A stretch of 64,000 nt of DNA, taken from positions 32,807,648 through 32,871,647 of the forward strand of contig NC_092673.1 of the NCBI RefSeq assembly GCF_964355755.1, given 5' to 3'. The translations under genes and the position numbers were made by a program. The stretch comes from Antedon mediterranea. Taxonomy: Eukaryota; Echinodermata; Crinoidea; Comatulida; Antedonidae. This document shows, piece by piece, positions 25,041 through 36,200 of the stretch. The stretch's first letter is position 1. Every line of letters starts with the position of its first letter. The notes beneath the pieces are model-generated. The model saw only the letters and a program-made list of their open reading frames with translations. It did not search any database and had not been told where the DNA came from.

Positions 25041-26120
25041 GGTCTGTGGAGCCGTGAAATGTGGAAAAAGTCACATTTGTGCAAACAACCACATTTGTTC
25101 AAACATTTTACCTTCAAATGTGCAAACAACCACATTTGTGCAAACATTTTATCTTCAAATGTGCAAATCTGTAAACATTCATTACCCGCAAATGTGCAAA
25201 CATCACGCCGTTAAATGTAAAAACGATCAGTTTTGACGTTAAATGTGCAAAAGGTATTCTACAAATGTGCAAATCATTTATTCAGTCAAATTCCTATTAC
25301 ATTTTATATTTTTGGTTCGTAGGTCTTTCAGAGTAGAAATAACAATAGGAGAATGATTCTAATAAATTTAAAATGCTCAATATCATAATAACTAATTATA
25401 CTGTTGTATTTTATTATGATCAAAGGCTTTAACCCGTCTAAGTCAAATTCAAGTCGACCCCAAGTCAACTCGCCCTGAAGTCAACTCGGCCTCACGTCAA
25501 CTAGGCCACTTTAAAGTATGAAACGCAAAGTGCAAACGAATGGGACAAAATAAGTCTAATGAACAGAAGAAAAATAATAAAAACGAAGTACGCATGTTAT
25601 AGGGATGAATATTAGAATGAAATGAATGTGAATGTTAGTTGACCGATTAGTTTTTGGCCGAGTTGACGTACGTGAGGCCGAGTTGACTTGAGGCCGGGTT
25701 GACTTCAGGGCGAGTTGACTTGGGGCCGACTTGAATTTATTCGAGGCGATTTAGAGCCTTTGATGATAATAAAATACAACAGTATAATTAGTTATGATAT
25801 TGAACATTTTAAATTTATTATACTCTTTTTCCTATTGTTATTTCTACTCTGAAAGACCTACGAACCAAAAATATAAAATGGAATAGGAGTTTGGTTGAAG
25901 AAATGCTTTGCACATTTGTAGATTACCTTTTGCAAATTTAACGTCAAAACTGATCGTTTTTACATTTAACGGCGAGATGTTTGCACATTTGCGGGTAATG
26001 AATTTTTACAGATTTGCACATTTTAAGGTGAAATGTTTGCACAAATGTGGTTGTTTGCACATTTAAAGGTAAATTGTTTGCACAAAGTGACTTTTTGCAC
26101 ATTTCACGGCTCCACAGACC
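25041..26120. mobile_element. foldback element with arms of about 465 bp
   Basis: The left arm 25041-25508 and right arm 25656-26120 are reverse complements with few mismatches, around a loop of about 147 bases. Both outer ends read GGTCTGTGGAGCCGTGAAAT inward. Outer parts of the arms contain a repeated AAATGTGCAAAC motif. Inner parts contain a repeated 15-16-base motif of the type AAGTCAACTCGGCCTC. There is no transposase and no clear target duplication. A transcript through it would form a hairpin of several hundred base pairs. Confidence 0.85.
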
Positions 26121-27035
26121 CTCACTACAACGTCTCACTATTTTGTTCTACAGATTTGTCTCTGTTTTCAAGACCCCAATTTTTGCATTCATCATCGATT
26201 CCATCTTTCATAAAAAAGTAATCACATGTAACTTATTTAAATTATCTCTATACAACGGGTTTTCAGAAGTTCTCTGAACCTATCGATTTGACGCTTTTTC
26301 TGCGACTGGCAGTGGCAGCAGAATCTAAAAATTAATATATTTTAGAACACTCTATGGCACTGTTATTATTCGATACTGGGCCTACTGTATAAAACATTTC
26401 ATATTTTAATTTATCAGCATTCGAAAACTGTATCAAACATGTATTGCTTTAGTTATCAACATTCGATATACTGTAGGCCTACTCTAATAAATGCTTTTCT
26501 TTTACTTATTACTGTATGCCTTTGTAAGTGTCTGCTTACCGGACCGTATCGTTTCCATTGCGAATGATTCGAAGATAGGCCTTGTCATATTATTATGTTG
26601 TGATTCTCTGTGTTTAGATAAGGATGCTTTAGACCAGGTCCGCCTTATATTATTAGCCAATCAAAATCGTATAATTTTTGGAGGGAAAATATTATCCTCC
26701 TCTGAAGCCTAAAATGTGCATGTCCAGTATAAAAGTGGAATGTAATAGATATTAAGGAGAAGAGAGAATAAGATCAGAGTAGATAAATGGAAAGATGATA
26801 AAGAAAATATTAAGGCTTGACTGGTAGTGGTAGAAAGATGTATTAATCGAATTACAAGGAATAAAAGTTCTAGTTGAGTTAAATATACTTTTTGTATGAG
26901 TTATCATTCTGTGACAGCTGTGTACGTCGCGTGGAGTTATATACGCCTGAGAAAGCTCGGAACCAACTAAAATAAATTCACTACAGGCCTACACATATAA
27001 TTTTTCGAATAAAAAGAAATTCATATGGTACTTAC

Positions 27036-27581
27036 CTTTAGCAAGTAGTAGATGCTTTGCACGTTCATTAAGACGACTTGAAAATGTCTCTACTTTGTCT
27101 TGTTTATCTCCTAATTTGTTGTTACTCTCTAAGTGAAAAACTACATCCCACATATTATGAAAGCCAACATGTCTCAGTTTGTAGTAGGCAATAACTTCAT
27201 CCATATCCTCTTTCTGAACTTGTTGTAAGGCTTTAAACAGCCGTTTTAGATATGGTGATAATGGCTGTATATCGTCAGAATTCTGAACTTTGTTTATCTT
27301 AATATAGTCAAGTACAAGATTTTCAGCAGCCTTAACTTGTGTTAACTCCGCAATCTCCAACAACAGGTTGACATTAGTAGGTAAGATGTCACCTTTCCGC
27401 TCAAGTTTATTGAACAAATCATGTGCTATTAAACGATCGTCTAATTCTCCGAAAGGTAGGTGATCGCATAAGCAGAATTTGAGCAAACGATACTGATCAC
27501 CCTTGTAGTGTTTACCCAGATTAGCGTTTAATTCCGTAAAAATCGTATTCAAATCTGCCATTTTATTTCATTTTTGTTTTG
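27036..27581 (-). CDS. tandem death-effector-domain exon, probable N-terminus of a DED-GVIN fusion
   Basis: Coding starts at 27561; a TGA lies in frame upstream and the exon begins at 27581 after the acceptor TTTTGTTTTTACAG. It ends at a consensus donor (AAAG|GTAAGT, 27036/27035) after 175 codons plus one base. Residues about 10-85 fit a DED: YRLLKFCLCDHLPFGELDD, then the LF.KLERKGDI..TNVNLLLEI core. Residues about 98-175 (LKRLFKAL, VVFHLESNNKLG, FSSRLNERAKHLLL) look like a second, weaker DED, as in caspase-8 or FLIP; that part is inference. DEDs are homotypic adaptor domains of apoptosis and innate signalling. The donor phase matches the GVIN copy B acceptor. It could instead belong to a separate DED gene whose later exons are lost or lie elsewhere. 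Confidence 0.7.
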
Positions 27582-27800
27582 CTGTAAAAACAAAAGAGGA
27601 GATATATTAATTAATGTAATCAACATCATTTAATTCAAGTGTTACAATATTATACTCAAAAGAATACAAGGATTTGCATCGGCGGTGAAATAAAATGACT
27701 ATTCGACGCGCTTACCTGTCCTAAAGCACTGTTGTAAATCAAACAAACACGCTCTTTAAATCCGATGTCTGTTGCCACGACCCGCTATAGAATCAAAAGT
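27582..27800 (-). other. 5' intron and probable non-coding first exon of the DED gene
   Basis: A strong donor (GGACAG|GTAAGC) at 27716/27715 on the minus strand faces the acceptor at 27583-27582, giving an intron of about 134 bases. The first exon would run from roughly 27780 to 27716 and has no coding frame. A TTTAAAAATA string near 27808 is a weak TATA-like candidate. Confidence 0.4.
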
Positions 27801-28234
27801 TATTTTTAAAAATCAGGATCATAACAAAACGTATCCGTGTATAAATCGTATGCGCATTATAATTGCTCTAATGTCATGTCTCTGTCGAGGAATAATTGAA
27901 AACATTAATTGTAGAATGTGTATTTACAAAAATAAACAAAGATATAAAAGAAAAAGCAATAATAAAAGCATTTGGATAATTGGGAATTGAGGAAGCGAAC
28001 AATTTCTGCAGTTGAGGCCTTTTGTCAGATTATTTATATGGGTGTTGGTACGATGATTATTATTATAATTTTGAAAAAGTTTTAGAAACAATTGAAAAAA
28101 TTTAATCAAAGTTGTGGTTGGGATGGTTTATCAATGTAATTAATAAATCGTATAAATCAAACCACTCACAATAATTATAAATCACACGGATTTTTCCTGA
28201 CAAACTGAAAGTTATTATAAAATTGTAATAACTC

Positions 28235-28515
28235 TTGTTTTACAAAATATCGTCAGATTTCATTGCCCCTGAAATATTTAAAATTTTTGAAAAAGTAATT
28301 TACAACCAATTATATTTGCATTTTCAAATAAATAAATTATTTTACAGCAGCCAATATGGTTTTCGGACAAGTCATTCAACGGAATTAGCTGCACTTGAGC
28401 TTGTAGATAAAGTTATTCAAGACATGGACAATTATGAAATACCAATTAACATATATTTGGACCTATCAAAAACGTTTGATACTCTGCATCTTAATGTTGC
28501 ACAAATTGAATCACT
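28235..28515 (+). pseudogene. LINE reverse-transcriptase fragment, 5' piece
   Basis: The open frame includes KIFEKVIYNQL, SSQYGFRTSHSTELAALELV and NIYLDLSKTFDTL, the fingers and motif A of a jockey/CR1/L2-group reverse transcriptase. The F.TL.H continuation is lost at about 28500. The next RT motifs reappear about 1.3 kb later (29790), so an insertion or rearrangement split the element. Confidence 0.8.
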
Positions 28516-29789
28516 ATGGCCTTCATTTTACTTCACTTAAAGTCCCATTCCCTACGTTTTTTAGATCTAATCTAAGTAGGCCTACTAAAGTATTTAAGTA
28601 AATTAATTTAAGTAAATAAATAATATTTGGTCCTATTGAGATAACTTTTTTCGTCTTAAAACGGTCAAAAATGTGAAAATAAGTCGATTCAAATAATGTT
28701 AACGGCCCGCTATAAATCCCATGCATTGCGCGCGGATTGATATTTTTGGTTTTATCCTGTAATTTACCCACTTTTGATCGATCGTGAGGCCAAAACAAAT
28801 GGAAATTTCAGAGAAAATACCGGGTTTATGTCAACGGAATCTGACAAAAACAGAAGTAAGACAATTAATGCAGCAACTATACAACGTCAGGCTAGGCCTA
28901 TAGCTAGCGTACGATGTTCGTACGCTACCGATGTTTACCATGTACCAGCTAGGCTGGCTAGGACCGTCCACGAGAGAACATTTACCGCGAGCTACTTTTT
29001 TTTATATTTTTTATTGAACACTTTCATAGGCCTATTTAAATTTAAAAATAGCTTAAAATAATAACACTTTCTTATTAATAGTAGTACACAATATACATTT
29101 CTCTTAAGAACAAAATATAAATAATTTCATAATGTAATAAATATAAATCTACTTTTTCTTTTCTCTTAAAAACAAAGTCTATAAATAATTTGTTGTCAAT
29201 TTTTTTCTTTTTAAGCATATTTCCACTAAAAATTATTTAATTAAACATAAAACTTTCTTATTCAAATAAATAGTTATTACTTACGCAGATGATAAAAGTT
29301 CTATAAATAATTCAAGATTAAAAAAACATTATATAAAAAACAGTGCTTTTATTGAACACTTTCATATTTCAATTTAAAAAATAGCTTAAAATAATAACAC
29401 TTTTTAAATAATAATAATATATAATATACATTTCTCTTAAGAACAAACTATAAATAATTTCATGATGTAATAAATATAAATCTACTTTTTCTTTTTTCTT
29501 AAAAACAAAGTCTATAAATAATTTGTTGTCAATTTTTTCTTTTATAGCATATTTCAACTAAATAATTTAATTAAACATAAAACTTTCTTATTCAAATAAA
29601 TAGTTATAACTTACTAAATAAACAGATACCGCGAGCTACTTAGGTAGTGCATTGTTCCTTTCGTTTTATCATAATTTACCATAAAACGTACATTTAAGAC
29701 AAGGAATGGACCTGGTTTAATGTTTTTAAAGTAAAATATATATATATATGCATTATTTTTACAAAACGTCACAAACTGTAGGGAAGGGG
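28516..29789. mobile_element. insertion splitting the LINE fragment, with internal direct repeats
   Basis: It contains two direct units of about 340 bp (29013-29351 and 29352-29640). Shared landmarks are ATTGAACACTTTCATA, ATACATTTCTCTTAAGAACA, ATAAATATAAATCTACTTTT and TAAACATAAAACTTTCTTAT. ACCGCGAGCTACT occurs at both 28985 and 29629, bounding one repeat interval. No protein was recognised and its class is unknown. Confidence 0.5.
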
Positions 29790-30080
29790 TCTTTAATCTT
29801 ATGAAAGATTATTTAACTAATCGTAAACAATATGTGGACATTAATAATAATGGAACTCAATCTGGTACTTTACAAATAACTAGGTGTTCCACAAGGATCA
29901 GTACTGGGTCTGCTTTTGTTTATCATATACATATACATGCAGAAGATACCACACGTTTAAGCACCATGATCAGAACATGTAATCCAACCAGGAATCCAAC
30001 GAACAACACTCTCAACATTGAACTTAATAAAGTTAGTGAATGGCTAAAGTGTCTACATATTTGAAAAATAATTATATCTA
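29790..30080 (+). pseudogene. LINE reverse-transcriptase fragment, 3' piece
   Basis: The frame MKDYLTNRKQYVDINN matches the RT region before motif B. A degenerate GVPQGS-like stretch follows and then a remnant resembling ADDTT (AEDTTRLSTMI) and LNIELNKVSEWLKC. These elements are continuous with the 28235-28515 fragment in a normal jockey/CR1-group ORF2. Confidence 0.75.
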
Positions 30081-30416
30081 TATTATATTCAAAACTAGGC
30101 CTAACTGAATCCTGCTACAAGAATATATACGCGGTTTTATCTTTCATTGCCATGATGTTTTGTTTATGTGTTTTGGTTATACTCTTACAGTACATGCAAT
30201 AAAAAACTAATATTTGTTAATGTGATGTACGATAACATTAACCCATCACATTTATACATTTATCATAAAAGAATATTCGAATATAGTAATTTACTAGCTG
30301 CTATGATGATATACCAGAGGTAAAGTAAAACATCGATGTCTATTCTAATTTTACTTGTGTTGCTATTGGTTTCAACTTTTCAATCCTGTGACATACAATA
30401 AGTATAAAGTACTTAC

Positions 30417-30705
30417 CGTGTGTAATAGTCTTGTAAAACTTCAAAATGTCCAGTTCTTTTGTGAGAAAGTTGTGAATTTTGACCGCCAAGCCATCGAACC
30501 AGGCTAGGTGTGCATTCAAGGCGTGTTGTGTCTCTCGTTGCGATCGACAGCCTAAAGGATAATTTGAGTTGATGGCGTTTAAGCTGATTAGCTTACAAAT
30601 TACAGCGTTATCATCCTCGGTAAACAAGTTGCTGATTGTATGTTTGTATACAGTTGGTAGAGTTAAAAATATATCAAAGCGTGATCCGCAATGTTTGCTT
30701 CTATT
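30417..30705 (-). CDS. orphan internal exon candidate, unknown function
   Basis: Bounded by a possible acceptor (TTACAATAG, 30708-30706) and a consensus donor (CACG|GTAAGTAC, 30417/30416). It is open for 96 codons without an internal Met, entering in phase 0 and leaving in phase 1, the same phase as the DED exon and the GVIN acceptors. The product has helical-looking stretches (AVICKLISLNAINSNYPLGC, HALNAHLAWFDGLAVKIHNF, LTKELDILKFYK). I do not recognise the domain. It could be an alternative 5' coding exon of the GVIN array or a relic of another gene. Confidence 0.35.
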
Positions 30706-30789
30706 CTATTGTAACTGATAAAAACCAGGGCAACAAACTTTGTAAAGAGATTTATTTGCTGTTTATGTTCAAAGTATAATAAATAATTT

Positions 30790-31985
30790 TGCTGTAATTT
30801 TGCTTAAAATCGTTGTAATTATTTGCGCTGATTATATTTACAGATGGACTTTATATGTCAATTCGTCATAGAGAAATACAGTACAGCTAATTTTGTACAC
30901 GTACAAATATACGTCATTAAAATAAAGTAAACTAAACTAATGTGGGATTAGTTATTCGCCTCATTTTCATATTACAGTGAACAAATTACAGTATTTTAAG
31001 TCGCCTCAATTCACCTCAATGTTTCGTCTTTGTCTTTACATAACCAGGGAGTGTGAAAATAAATTGTAATTTCCGTGACATATAACGTGAAGGTGATTAG
31101 AGGAACAAACAAGCCACGATGGAGGAAGCTTGATTTTAGTTTTCATGAAATTAAGGTAGCTATGTTATCTACGCTGTATTAGTCCGATTCAAATGATAAG
31201 AATTGTTATATTAAAGTATTTTTTATTGTAAATAAGCATGCTATAAGTAAAAAAAAACCTAGCAGGAAATATAGAAAGTTTAATTAAAAACCACGATTAC
31301 AAAACAATATTAAGGGTTGGAAAAATTGTTCTAGATTGAACGTAACATATGAAGAAGTTAAAAAAACACAACAAAATCTTGATTATTTTTTTTTATTCAA
31401 TCTGATGATTTTCTACGTCATTTTGGTTAATTTTCCTTAACTTTCTAAACTATCTTTATTAAATTTTCAAAATAAGGCCGATCTTCTACCATCCCACATT
31501 TATTTTGTCTTCATTAAGTGTTCTCTTTATCAGCATGCCAAGTTTAACTGTGTTTACATGAATAGATACAGATATTGGACATTTAGGAATTGATTTCAGT
31601 GGATGAAATCGCGGGTGATTATTTCCTTGTTCATGTTGTCGTTGCTGTCATCATCCTCAGCATGTTGTCGCGGCTATATTTATCGTCATGCAAGTTTAAA
31701 CTGTTACTTATGTTTAACATAGTCATTAATTTGTTGTCGTCATTGTAAAACATTAAATTAATCATTTCACATTTAAACCTATTTAAATCTAATAGTTAAT
31801 TATCTCCGTGTTATTTAGCTTTGAATCAACCAATGCAATCAACAAGTTTGATCTAATCAATGAAATCCACTGCAATAACATGACAAATTAATAAAAACAC
31901 AGAACGTTATTCTAAGTCTAAACGCACAATTTATTTTTTGCAAACCAACTCAACAAAAAATATATTACTTATATTATTAGTAATA
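30790..31985. repeat. GVIN 3' flank module, copy C
   Basis: Collinear with 15840-17590 though shorter. Landmarks are TGTAATTATTTGCGCTG, CAATTCGTCATAGAGAAATA, AAGTCGCCTCAATTC, GAAGCTTGATTTTAGTTTTC, GTGGATGAAATCG and CGCACAATTTATTTTTTGCA. The GTC/GTT expansion is much reduced here. Confidence 0.75.
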
Positions 31986-32290
31986 TTAATGTCGAACATT
32001 TATACATATTATATGATTTAACACTACACTATAATACAGGCGATTTAATAAATGTCTGTAACATTATTCGATCGCAGTTATAATCATTTATAATTCTAGG
32101 GGAAAAGTTTTAAAAGATTTTTAAACATAAAATATATTATTAGTAACATTAATTTCGAACATTTATGCATATTATATGTTTTAACACTACACTATTATAC
32201 AGGCAATTTAATAAATGTCTGTAACATTATTCGATCGCAGTTATGGCAACTAATATTCATAATTCATAATTCTAGGGGAAAAAGTTTAAA
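31960..32290 (+). repeat. two-unit tandem duplication, about 160-bp period
   Basis: Two nearly identical units (about 31965-32125 and 32130-32290) share GAACATTTATNCATATTATA, TTTAACACTACACTAT, TTTAATAAATGTCTGTAACA, TTATTCGATCGCAGTTAT and AATTCTAGGGGAAAA. Confidence 0.85.
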
Positions 32291-33258
32291 ACATCACTAA
32301 TTACAGACTGACTTTCCAATCTTTCTAATCCATTTGCATTAATATTTGCAAACAATGTCCAACTACAGTTAAATTAAGTTATTGATTTAGAATTTTTTTC
32401 CAAAATGTAAATGACATTCGTAAAATAACATTCATAAGTTGTGGTTGTACTCATATTTTAAGAGTTGCAAAGTTAATTGGGTTTTATTAAAGTTCGGGAT
32501 TACAATGCAGTCATAAAATACTGAATTCTAGTGTAAAGAATTCCAAATTCCACTATTGCTATTGTATTGTAACCTTACATATTGATTTATGAAATTAATA
32601 AATAATCTGTATAATTGTGTATAGATAAAAGTATTAGCATTATGTCAAACGTACATGCTGCAATGTAAACATGAATAAATGCAATGTTAGTACAACTACT
32701 ACAATCTTTTGTGATAGAGTCACGCGTAAATTTTTTTTTTTAATTCATTCACATTTATATACTGTACACATTTTTAAAAAGTATTATGAAGCATAATTTC
32801 CACTCAAGGTGTAAATCCAAAGAAAAATTACTGATCAAAACGATAAAAATAAAACAGCCAGAAAAATTAGCATCAGTGCAAATCAAAGTATAGATATATA
32901 ATATATAACAATAATAATGTTCTCCTTCTTCTTGCTAGCTACATGTCTAGCTCCCTATACTCTTTCTCCTTGTCATCCTTTCTATGAGAACTTTGTGATT
33001 ATGATAATGCTGCTCTTTCATTTGCATCATAATACAATTCAAAATGTGTGTACGCATAAAATGCACAAGACCGTAGGCAGCATGAGGCAGACGAGGACAT
33101 TTTCACCACCAACCCCAATTTTCCAGCACCGATCGTCATATTTTGTATTAATAATTATATATTATAAAAGCACTAACTCTCGCTACGGCATTGATACATC
33201 ACAGTTCCAACTTCACGTGACAAATTTGCGTTTACCAATCTGTCCTAAATTTGATTGT
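32291..33258. other. AT-rich intergenic DNA 3' of GVIN copy C
   Basis: No gene recognised. A 163-codon plus-strand open frame from 32917 runs into the antisense of copy C and is dismissed. Confidence 0.35.
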
Positions 33259-36200
33259 TTAAATGTCGTACAATGTTTTCATATCTTCCGTCGCTTCTTC
33301 AATTGTAATATCATTCCATCCGTCTGGAATATCAGCCTCAGTACAACTGTAGTATTTAGCAAGTTGAGTATTGTATTTTGCCATAAACCATTTCCAGAAC
33401 ATCTCTGACTCGCCTGCTAGTGGTTCAATTTTCCATGATGCGTAGCGCTCATTCACAGACCTATAGTTTCTGTAATTAATGTATTCATCATTCGTATGTT
33501 GATTCCTAAACCTATAATCAGACATTACCGCAGTTGTACATAAATCTGGGTTGAGTCTGTTAGATTTCTTCCACCTGTATCCGGCAACACCTTTTGGTCT
33601 GTGGCAGTCTGTACGATGGTGATCATGTGGACCATTAAGATCGCATAGTGCTCTACAAAATGGACAAACCTCTTGACAAGCTAGTAAATCAACTGTAAAA
33701 AAGTCACAACAGGATGTGCTTATTTCATTGAAAAGTAGTATACTATCATAATCTTTAGTTATAGTATCTTCGACGCCGTTTAGTTCCAATAATAATTTAT
33801 CGCTAAGCTCTTCCAAATCCAGGTCTCCTTCTTCATCAAAAATCCGAATGTCTGTTTTAACACATACAGCTTTATCGATGTGTTCAAGTAAGGTTGACCA
33901 CCATGATCTCAGTGTGTGAGCATCTTCATTACGTAAACTAGTGATAGCTTGCTTTAATCCAGTTACTATTTCATGAACTTTACAACTGTATATATCTTGT
34001 AGTACAGAAATACCGAATGTGCCATCCTTCTGCAAACACATATTCTCTATTTGTTCAGAAGTGAACGTTTTGATGCACTGTATTGGATTAGACAAATACT
34101 GCACAAAAGAGTTGAAATTGCCCTTATCTGCTATTTCGATCAACATCCATGCATGGAGAGACATCTTACTAGAAAATCCCTTACTTGAAGAGTATCTTAG
34201 ATGGTCAATTACTCCAAGTTTGCATTTCTCTGGAAGCGATGTCTTAATAGCACTTGTAAGCTCTTGAGTTATAGCCAATACCAGTTTCACAATTATGTGG
34301 AGGTCTTTACATTCTACTCTGAACATTGACCATAATCTTTCCTTTTGAGACTCCATGTACAATCTCGGGTCACTTTCCCGTTTGTATTGTTCTTGCATTC
34401 TTTTTAAGCTGGGTAATAATGTAACCTTGAAATTACACACAGCTAGTCGGATGTTTCCTTTTTCCTTAACTTTAACCTTTTCATCCATTTTTATCTCTCC
34501 AATTTCACATGATAGTGTGCTAAAAAGCTGAAATCCTAGTTGTTTCGTATAACCTCCTCCATTCTGTGCATGATTTGAGATTTGAGTTTGCAGTGTTTCT
34601 AGAATTTGCTGTTTAGTGCAATTAGCCTGATTCACATATGTTACCTTACTTGTGTAACCAATCCAATGAGCAATTCTTCCAGCCACAGTGCCAAAATACA
34701 AATCTCTTTCAACAACTTCAGTTTGAGAAAAGTCAGATTGCAATGCACGGGTAACTTCTGATTTATGGTTTTCTAAGTAATACTCTTCGGTGATTCTTTG
34801 AAAAGACCTTTGTATATCTACAGGATCATCAAGTCTTGGTATTGCAGAAACCCACGCCTTCCAGTTTTTAGCAAACTCACTTTCAAGATCTTCATCAGAG
34901 AGTTGTTGATTTCGATACACATCGGCTAGTTTGTTAGCTTTTCGATAGATATCTTGTTCTTGCATTTAAATGTTGGCATCAATTTCAGCTCTTCGAATTA
35001 TTTTGTTTCTAATAGATGTAAATAGATCCATTAGTTCCTTTTTAACTTTCTTACACAGATCTTCGAGTTGTAATTCCATTTTACTTTTCCATTGACATGC
35101 CTTTGTTTCTTCTTCAAAATAAGATGCCATGTTTGATTGAAAACTGCCAATGTCTCCCTCTAATTTATGTAAGAACGTGTCGAGGATTGCTTCCCCATCT
35201 TCTGTCATCTTTTCAGCTGTTAATTTCTTACATTCAATTTGAAGTCCGTGGCTGTATTGTAGTGCATTTCTTCTGAATGTACGGGCATGTTTCACATATT
35301 CTGCATTTAAAGCATTAAATGCTTGGATCTCGAGGGAATTTTTGAAACTGAATACAAAATCTTGACATAATATTGCTTTCCAAAGATCAGATAGCAGTGT
35401 TGTGAACTCATCTACACTTTTGGGTTTTACATTCTTAAGGAATTCTAGGACTTGTTTCTTTACCTGAAGAATGCATTTGCTGTAACCAGGATTGGGAGCG
35501 GCCATCGGCGGATCTCCTTGCCAAAGGCTAGATATGTACATCACATGTTCGTTTTCTTGAAAATGAATTACATCAGAGAACGATTTGTATTTTTCACTGC
35601 AATTCTCTGCATCTGCTGCAATTTTTGTGATTTTATCCAACATTTCTCGCATACTTCTTTTTTGTGTCGTATTCAAATCAGATGCTGTGACATCAGTGAC
35701 GTTTTGGTGTACAAATAAACAGCTTGGGTGGATATTAACATTATCCATTTTCATAAAAGCATGTACCGCAATTTGAAATGTGTCTTGCATGTCTGTTGGA
35801 TTTTCTCCCATAATGTTTATTATGGTGAGATCACCTAAACCAATTACAAGTGTGGCTAGTTCATTGTCACGGTAGTTGGCCTGTTCGATGCTGCCGATTT
35901 CAGGAGACCGCAAACCTTCAGTGTCAACTACAAGAATATAGTCACATTGTGTGTCTTCTTTTAAACTTGTATCTAACGATACTAGCTGGGCGAATATACC
36001 TTTAGTACATCTGCCGGCACTAACGGCAAATTGTAAACCAAACATGACATTTAACATTGTTGATTTTCCACTACTTTGAATGCCTAGTACAGATAACACA
36101 AACATTCTTTTATTGCCAATCTGGTCCTTAAGTGAATTGAACACGGCTTCAATCCAAGTGAGGGGAACGTGGACTGCATCACCATCCATCAGTTCAATGG

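Larger units (their letters stand above)
24512..27035 (-). other. inferred intron between the DED exon and GVIN exon B
   Basis: The GTAAGT donor (27035-27030) and the TTTCTTTAG acceptor (24513-24512) bracket 2.5 kb. It contains a tRNA-like SINE fragment, a foldback element, and otherwise unrecognised AT-rich sequence (24540-24900 and 26130-27030). Joining the exons keeps one reading frame: one base from the donor side plus AT makes GAT. The join is inferred from splice signals and phase only. Confidence 0.5.

Noticed and set aside
26491-26712. 73-codon plus-strand open frame next to the DED exon
   Set aside because: No domain, no homologous copy, and it lies within the inferred DED-GVIN intron on the opposite strand.
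32917-33408. 163-codon plus-strand open frame
   Set aside because: Its 3' third is antisense to the conserved end of GVIN copy C and the rest has no recognisable domain or splice support.
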